Shown: piece after piece, positions 9,688 through 14,968 of the stretch | How positions within the stretch are numbered: the stretch's first letter is position 1 | Layout: each line of letters begins with the position of its first letter | Origin: Antrodiella citrinella | Taxonomy: Eukaryota; Basidiomycota; Agaricomycetes; Polyporales; Steccherinaceae | NCBI GenBank assembly: GCA_004802725.1 | Contig: SGPM01000501.1 | Span: forward strand, 168-15,135 | Length of the DNA: 14,968 nucleotides | Reading direction: 5' to 3' | The notes under the pieces: model-generated | Told to the model about the DNA's origin: nothing | Seen by the model: only the letters and a program-made list of their open reading frames with translations | Databases searched by the model: none | Position numbers and translations under genes: made by a program

Positions 9688-11028
9688 CTAAGAAAAATGA
9701 ACGTAACAAGAGAAGGCGCACCCTATCAGTCCTCGGCGCACAAGCTTGAACCCAACTTTCGCGGCTGAGAGAGTATCGTACACGACGCGTTCCGTCCCTG
9801 ACTCGGCACGTTTCCGTAGTCTCCATGGTAAATGCGTGTTGGTTAATTTTTGGCGAATGTCGTTGAACGTTCTGAGGGCAGCTTCCGCAGTCGGTCGCCT
9901 CTCTGGTTGCTCTCGCATCATCGCTATGACCAGTGGCTGCAAGAAGTCTAGGCCGTGGTATACCTGCAAAATAAGAGTCAATTCAATTACACTACGTACG
10001 CGTGCGACTTCATACCTGTAGAAAGTTCACTTCGTATAAGTGCCCTAATATAAATATGTCGAGCATGAACGCGTTGTATGGGCACACGTTCGACAGTTCC
10101 GGCGCATCTTGATCTGCACCCTGTGCACCGAGAACGTTAGGAGAATCCCCCTCGTCGAAGTGGGATGACATTCCCCAATCAATATAATAATATTTGACAG
10201 GATGGTCGAGACGGCTGAGGTGCCGCGCGTAGCGCGAAGTGTCTGGCGTCAAGTGTCTTTGTTGAGGGTGATGATCGTCGGGGTACAATGGGCGGCCGTC
10301 CATCATGATATTCATGGTCGAACAATCACTATGTGGGTTGAGTTTCAGCAGAGTCTCATCTCGAATGTACCGATAATTACCGATGAGCAACACGTTGACT
10401 ATGAACAAAGGCCAACCCCTAGAACGTATATTCTCGATGTCAACATTGAGTCAGCAAGCGTTTCGTTGACTTACTTCTAACGTCTGCTTGATAAAATCTA
10501 ACACCTCTTCTACAACTTCGAATGGTGGGTCGTAGAACGGGCGCAGATAAGGCATGACGAGGAGATTCTGCGAGGGTTCGACAGGATCCGTAAGAACGTC
10601 CAGAACGGGGACGCAATGATTATTAGGACTTGAAGAGAGGGATTTTGCGGAGAGCATTCGAGCGATCTGTATTTCTTCTGGACGATCAACTACTTTGATG
10701 AACACCCTGTAACTGTCCTTCGTGCGCACAGCGTCTAGGACTTTGCTGTTCTACATAATGTGTGTAAAATGACTGGGGGTGAATAGCATAGCAGACGACT
10801 TACAAGCGACATGATACAGTCTTCGAAGATATCTGCTGGTAATCCCGTTCCTAACCAAGATGGTTTCCATTCTGGGTGGTATCTGGGTCTCAGAGTGTAA
10901 CCACACTCCTTTAGAAAGAAGTAGCGGTCTCTCCACACCCTCTCTGGTTGTTGTAGTTCTCCGATGCCAGAGAACTCCAGTGATGTGTCCGTATAGGAAG
11001 CGTGAGGGTCCTCTGCATACCTCTCCAT
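9688..11028 (-). CDS. Kinase-like protein copy C, intact, DWG type
   Basis: Five exons on the minus strand: 10804-11028, 10475-10750, 10381-10418, 10016-10328, 9688-9963, giving 375 residues; introns are 52-56 nt with phases 0,0,2,0. The N-terminal signature WRDRYFFLKECGYTLRPRYH...PSW precedes a protein kinase fold: Lys94 in VFIK, VMPYLRPF at the hinge, HRD at 179-181, Asn186 in DCSTMNIMMDG, DWG at 230-232 in place of DFG, APE at 255-257, Asp270 in LDIFILG, and ERRPTAEAAL from about 305. Catalytic Lys, Asp, Asn and the metal-binding Asp are therefore present, but I see no glycine-rich loop before Lys94. HRD and DWG are 49 residues apart, about 30 more than in a usual kinase, because of a GRPLYPDDHHP-type insert. 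Copies A and B end at RRGL(M/T)G plus stop; C reads TGC there and adds 10 residues (CAFSCYVHFS). No transmembrane segment is seen. It is divergent from X2. Substrate unknown; activity likely but not certain. Confidence 0.87.
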
Positions 11029-11417
11029 CTCGAGATAGCATGTACACCGGACGCTATGGTAGAGTTACACTAAAAGTGCGGGCGGTTGTTCAGTTTGAGT
11101 CTGAGATCGCGAAGAGCGCTTAGATCAAGATTCTTCGTTATCTCAGTACCACTGGCAGGTGCTACATTTCAACTCCGAAAGTCTCCGAACAGACATTGTA
11201 CCATCGACGGTCGTCTTTTCATTCTCGACTCTTTGGCCTCCTGCAGACTTATGTTATATTGATATCGATATCTTACAGCCATCATCATGTGGTTCACTAG
11301 CTTCATTTCATGAACTCTTCTTGATCCACGGCCCATGCGTGGCATGAACGTTGAACCTCTTAAGATGCAGGCTTTGATCGACTCCCTCACATACTCATCC
11401 TCTTTCCGCCTCTCCCC
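11029..11417. promoter_or_regulatory. Shared divergent promoter region of kinase C and X2
   Basis: These 389 bases lie between two divergent start codons. They contain a perfect 12-bp palindrome, GATATCGATATC (11261-11272), roughly 145 bp upstream of the X2 start. Pyrimidine-rich sequence precedes the X2 ATG, which is common upstream of fungal start codons. Frames crossing this region have no protein-like character. Confidence 0.45.
11261..11272. repeat. 12-bp perfect palindrome GATATCGATATC
   Basis: A self-complementary 12-mer near the middle of the divergent spacer between kinase C and X2. It could bind a dimeric regulator serving both genes. It is not found in the equivalent spacer 6952-7357, which weakens that idea. 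Confidence 0.3.
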
Positions 11418-12704
11418 ATGGCTGCAGATATTCCCTACAACCCTCTCGGGCTCATATTTGGCGTCATAGGCGTCTTTGGTCTTATTCCTATCCTATGGAC
11501 AGCCCTTCATCGTCAATTACCACGATCCAAATTGAAGATGCTCGACGCCACACTAGAAGAAACCACCGCACTTTTGGACAAAGCGGTTCAAGATGGCTTT
11601 GTCCCTAGTCTCAATTTTGTGCTCGAGTCACGAAACTCACTTCGCCGGTGGGCGTCTTATAATTCGCTGTCCTCCATCACGACTCACATCCCCTCTTCCA
11701 GTCTCCGAAGTATGACGGAAAGCCTCAGAACCAGTGTTCTTCATGCACACGGCGTCCGGAAACAGTGCATTGCTGTGTTCAAAGGACTCTCTAAGCGTCT
11801 CGACGATGTTTACCAACGTGCTTCAGATCTTCACATACAGGTTGCCGTAAGTTTACATTGCTGCTCAGCCTCTTGATATGGACTGATCATGCCTATTTTA
11901 CAAACAGACCGCGAGTGAGCAAGCAAGGCGGACGGCGGAAGAGATGCAACGCCGCGAATCGGATTCGCTATTGGAGTCTTCCTTCGCTTTGCCGCTTCCT
12001 ATACCCCAATCGTACACTGCTAGTGAGCCCAATCGGTCTGATTTATTCGAATTGCTCTAAGTGACAGACGATATTCCAGATCTCGAGCAGACTCATCCCC
12101 AAACTCAAGATGCCGTAAGGGAAAAGTCTGTTACACTGGCAACGCGTAAGTGCGATGGTCATAAATACCGCTCTGCACATCACACAACATTCCTCGTTCC
12201 GATATCACAGCTCCGCCAACTTTCGTCTCCCACACAAGTGTTTTTCGCCAGCCCGTGCGTCTTGACTCTACATTCTTCCGTCGTTCAAACGGTGGGGAAA
12301 TATCGACATATCCATGGGCGCTACCCTCTTGGGACGGGTCATCCGCTGGCTTTGCGGGTGCACCTGGTCTTGATCCGCTTGTTATCCCAATTCCTCCTCC
12401 TTATTCTCGCGAAAGATCTATATCCTCTGGTCAGTCGCGACGGATTTTGACGGGCGATCACGACGTCGGAAGTAGGTATATTCAACAGCCCACAAGAGCA
12501 GAATCTGCTAGTGATGCTTTGCTGGACCGCGAGGCATTGATCGCAGAACTCAGGGAGCAGATCGTGGATGATCTTATAGCCGGCATCGCATCGGCTGGCA
12601 CGCATTGGCAGAGTGCCCTAGAGCACACCCTCCATGGCCGCTCGCGTACTCAATCGATGTCCAGCGGGGACATTGAGGCAGGGCTTTTGACACTCAGCTC
12701 ATGA
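11418..12704 (+). CDS. X2: uncharacterised membrane-anchored helical protein
   Basis: Four exons: 11418-11846, 11908-12022, 12068-12145, 12211-12704, giving 371 residues. Introns are 61, 45 and 65 nt with phases 0,1,1, matching three of the five introns of X1. Residues 9-27 (PLGLIFGVIGVFGLIPILW) form a hydrophobic helix with glycines at 11, 15, 18 and 21. A helical segment runs to about residue 140 (KLKMLDATLEETTALLDKAV, QDGFVP, and later SMTESLRTSVLHAHGVRKQC and FKGLSKRLDDVYQRASDLHI). Next come a charged SEQARRTAEEMQRRES stretch, a Pro/Ser/Gly-rich linker, and a C-terminal amphipathic helix from about 313 (DREALIAELREQIVDDLIAG). There is no signal-peptide cleavage pattern, so an N-terminal membrane anchor or membrane-inserting helix is more likely than secretion. 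The conserved ends and phases show X1 and X2 are paralogues. It is divergent from the intact kinase C. Function unknown. Confidence 0.8.
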
Positions 12705-13305
12705 GTCGGTATCCGATGCCTGGCTTTTCCGTTACGGCGGCGCCACCGCCATCTTACCTCACATCGCCTCATCCTCAACTCATCACCTTGCTTTCTCCAT
12801 GCTGTCGCATGCCTTTCCTCACGATCTTCACGATCTCATCGTCTGTCTATCAACGTCCTTGTTCCCCCGTCTGCGCTCAAGCGTCACGGATGTCTCACAA
12901 CTCAACTATTCTTCACTCTCGAATCGTGTCTCCGCTTTGATCACTATGTACCTCGTGCTTTGCTCTTCCCTCTAGACCGTGACCACACTCAATATCGCAT
13001 ATCCCGACAACAAATGCTTTGCATTGTAACCTTAACTGCAGCCTGTCAGTGCTTGTATTCTGTCATATGTACGGCGAATGAATGGATATGGTATCGTTTC
13101 CGTATCACTATTGCGAAGTGGGCCAAAGAGCAGACCGGAACGAAGAGGGCAAGACGTCGCCACACAATTTATCCAGTCGCCGTAACAAGACCATGGTCGC
13201 CACGATACCATGCAGAAAAGACCTCTATTGGCACCACATAGACCAGTTTGTATACAAACACACAATGAACACTTCTTCTCTTCTTTAGATCTAGGTCACA
13301 GCGCA
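12705..13305. other. Intergenic region between convergent X2 and deacetylase
   Basis: About 600 bases holding two 3' ends. The plus frames at 12701-12940 and 12960-13241 and the minus frame at 13032-13265 show no domain, no splice partners and no similarity to neighbours. I see nothing else here. Confidence 0.5.
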
Positions 13306-14931
13306 TCAAACCACCACACGCTTCCACACCTCCCTCCCCTTCACCCAGGTACTCTGCGGGTAGCCCTTCCTGTCCAGCACGACCAAGTCGGCATCCGCGC
13401 CCGCGCGCAACGTGCCCTTCTTATTCTCGATCCCGAGGCACTTGGCGGGGTTGTACGTCGCGCACTTGAGGGCTTCGCCAAGGGAGCAGCCGGTGAAGCG
13501 CGTGAAGTTGCGCACGCATTTGTCGAGGGTGACGACACTGTGAGTCAACGTGGTCAGAGAACGGGGGAGGACGAATGGAATGATGGAAAAACGAACCTTC
13601 CGGCGAGAGTGTTTGTGCCTTCGAGGTAGAGCTTGTCGCCTTCCTTGATGAAGCGCTTTCCGTCACGCCATTCGTGGATACCATCTTGGAGATGAGGGTC
13701 AAGGATCTTCATAGCTAATACATACTCGCGTAAGCGCAAATTCCAGTGCCACCAGCAAAATCACGTACCATCNGTGATCAGAATGCAGCCCTCAGGGAAG
13801 GCTGAATACGCAAGCTGCGAACGATATCAATACGGGTTCCCTGCAATCACANGCAAAAGAACATACCCGAACGGAGTTAGGATGAGAGTGAATGCCATCC
13901 ACAATCATCTCATAGAACGGCCTCTCGAAGGGCNTATGAGAGANCGCACCCTTCCTCAACTCCAAGTCGGCATCCACGGCGCGCACAATAGGGGTTTGAG
14001 GAGGTGTAACGAGCTCGTCGAATGCCTCGCTTGCTGCACNCGCATGTTTCTTTGACAGTGAAGACACAGATGCGGGGAAAGCAGAGGAGGTGGATGACTT
14101 GACGGTGGGGACCGCGACGTAGGGAGACGCGCCGAGGAGGCCGATGATACTGGGGTCGCGATGGTGCAATTGAGGCATGGCATTGAACAAGTGAGTGATC
14201 AGTCTGGCGCCGGATACCACAGCTGCGGTGGCGATGTCCGTGGAAGCAATACTGTGGTCAAAGCCTGTCAGAATACGAGAGANCATGGTCAAAGACAGAT
14301 GCATCGTACCTGTGGCCAATAGAGAAGACAACGCCGCGTTTGACCGCTTCCTCCAACCCACGCTTGACACCCTCGACTTCTGGAGCAGCCGTGATGATAC
14401 GCACTCCGACGGCGCTCTCTTCGCCGTCGCTGGCCATGAGCCAGTCTTCCTTCACAGCGAGGTTCTCGGGTCCGTAAATCTCCTCGAAGGTTTGGAACCC
14501 AGCCGTGGCGGGTAGCAANAACTCGGGAGCGTGAGCGCCACGTTTCGCCATCTGAATGAAAGGCCCTTCGGCGTGCCATCCGAGAAGATGCGCCGAGTCA
14601 GGTGCTTGGAGGGGCCGCAGCAAGTTCAACAAGGTTGGGTATAAGGATTTCTCTTGCGTCTGGTAAAAGCAAGGTCACTGGTTATTAGCAGTAGCATAAA
14701 CTTCATAATATCACGGAACGTACGATGATGGTTGGGACAAGTCTGCACCAATCGACGTCAATTGAAAGTTTCACGCAGAGACGCAGGGCGCGAACTTACG
14801 ATGTTACACCAGTTTCTACGATCCTCTCCGCCACATGCTTCAATCCCTGTCTGTAAGTTTCCTCGTCTCCTTCGTAGACAGAGAAGTCGAAGCCATAGGC
14901 ACCATTGATTTGAATATCCATCAGTCCAGGG
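13306..14931 (-). CDS. N-acetylglucosamine-6-phosphate deacetylase, 5' partial
   Basis: Converts GlcNAc-6-phosphate to glucosamine-6-phosphate and acetate, the second step of GlcNAc (chitin) use, in the cytosol; the family is called NagA in bacteria and Dac1 in yeasts. Seven exons, read from the 5' side: 14800-14931, 14724-14742, 14310-14659, 13867-14251, 13769-13814, 13597-13714, 13306-13537, giving 426 visible residues to TGA 13306-13308. Family motifs in order: PGLMDIQINGAYG (Q-x-N site), GWHAEGPFI (metal Glu), VFSIGHS (His), THLFNAMPQLHHRD (His; 14155-14196), DGIHSHPNSVR, ILITDAM (catalytic Asp), TLAGS, and AGADADLVVLD near the C-terminus. GHS and DAM are each restored only by splicing, which supports those junctions. 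Exon 2 is only 19 nt. A Ser/Pro-rich insert of about 60 residues sits between GLLGASPY and RPFYEMIVDG. The start lies beyond the window; 14932 to the end is intron. N bases at 13773, 13934, 13944, 14040 and 14519 affect few residues, and ACN at 13773 is Thr anyway. Confidence 0.94.
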
Positions 14932-14968
14932 CTAAAGAATGGCAATCAGCACATAGGACGCCCCAGCA

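Larger units (their letters stand above)
5639..12704. repeat. Duplicated divergent module: kinase-like gene plus X gene
   Basis: Two copies in the same orientation, 5639-8700 (kinase B and X1) and 9688-12704 (kinase C and X2), are separated by about 1 kb. In each, the kinase is on the minus strand, X is on the plus strand, and the start codons are about 400 bp apart. Exon structure is conserved in both genes, while the spacers differ. This is best explained by duplication of the whole two-gene block, with the orphan copy A at 3764-5062 from another duplication. Confidence 0.75.

Noticed and set aside
12701..13288. Frames between X2 and the deacetylase
   Set aside because: No recognisable motif, no splice partners and no similarity to the paralogous region.
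13210..13629. 139-codon plus frame opposite the deacetylase 3' exons
   Set aside because: It is the antisense shadow of the GC-rich deacetylase exons; the minus strand carries conserved family motifs.
1..14968. CRISPR array, tRNA/rRNA, transposon or satellite repeat
   Set aside because: I saw no regularly spaced direct repeats, no RNA-gene consensus, no transposase or reverse transcriptase motifs and no long terminal repeats; the only large repeat is the gene-module duplication.

Overview
This is nuclear DNA of a filamentous basidiomycete fungus, most likely an Agaricomycete. Genes are cut by many short GT-AG introns (mostly 45-75 nt), and the recognisable families fit: a kinase-like family with a DWG motif, an F-box-like protein, and a GlcNAc-6-phosphate deacetylase. 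Ambiguous bases occur only in the first ~790 and the last ~1,200 bases, as expected if the window is close to a whole small contig with weakly covered ends. All gene models below come from manual splicing by frame, splice signals and comparison between paralogues in the window.

Layout. (1) 1-1700, plus strand: fragments of one or two unidentified genes, seen as spliced terminal exons (419-675 and 1445-1666) and a possible helical exon at 693-816. (2) 1781-3286, plus: a complete three-exon F-box-like gene. (3) 3764-5062, minus: kinase-like copy A, broken by a 2-bp deletion. (4) 5639-6951, minus: kinase-like copy B, broken by a nonsense codon and a 1-bp deletion. It is divergent from X1 (7358-8700, plus), a small membrane-anchored helical protein. 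(5) 9688-11028, minus: kinase-like copy C, intact, divergent from X2 (11418-12704, plus), a paralogue of X1. (6) 13306 to the window edge, minus: N-acetylglucosamine-6-phosphate deacetylase, seven visible exons, 5' end outside the window.

The centre is a duplicated two-gene module: a DWG kinase-like gene and an X gene sharing one intergenic region of about 400 bp, present at 5639-8700 and 9688-12704. A third kinase copy (A) has no X partner. All three kinases keep the same five-exon structure; exons 3 and 4 are exactly 38 and 313 nt in each. X1 and X2 share three intron positions and phases. Only copy C is an intact kinase gene, while both X genes still read as complete proteins. I do not recognise the X family. 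It has a glycine-rich hydrophobic N-terminal helix, a helical segment, a Pro/Ser-rich linker and a conserved C-terminal helix. Repeated head-to-head pairing suggests the two proteins work together, but that is inference. The deacetylase is an ordinary chitin/GlcNAc catabolic gene with no evident link to the module.
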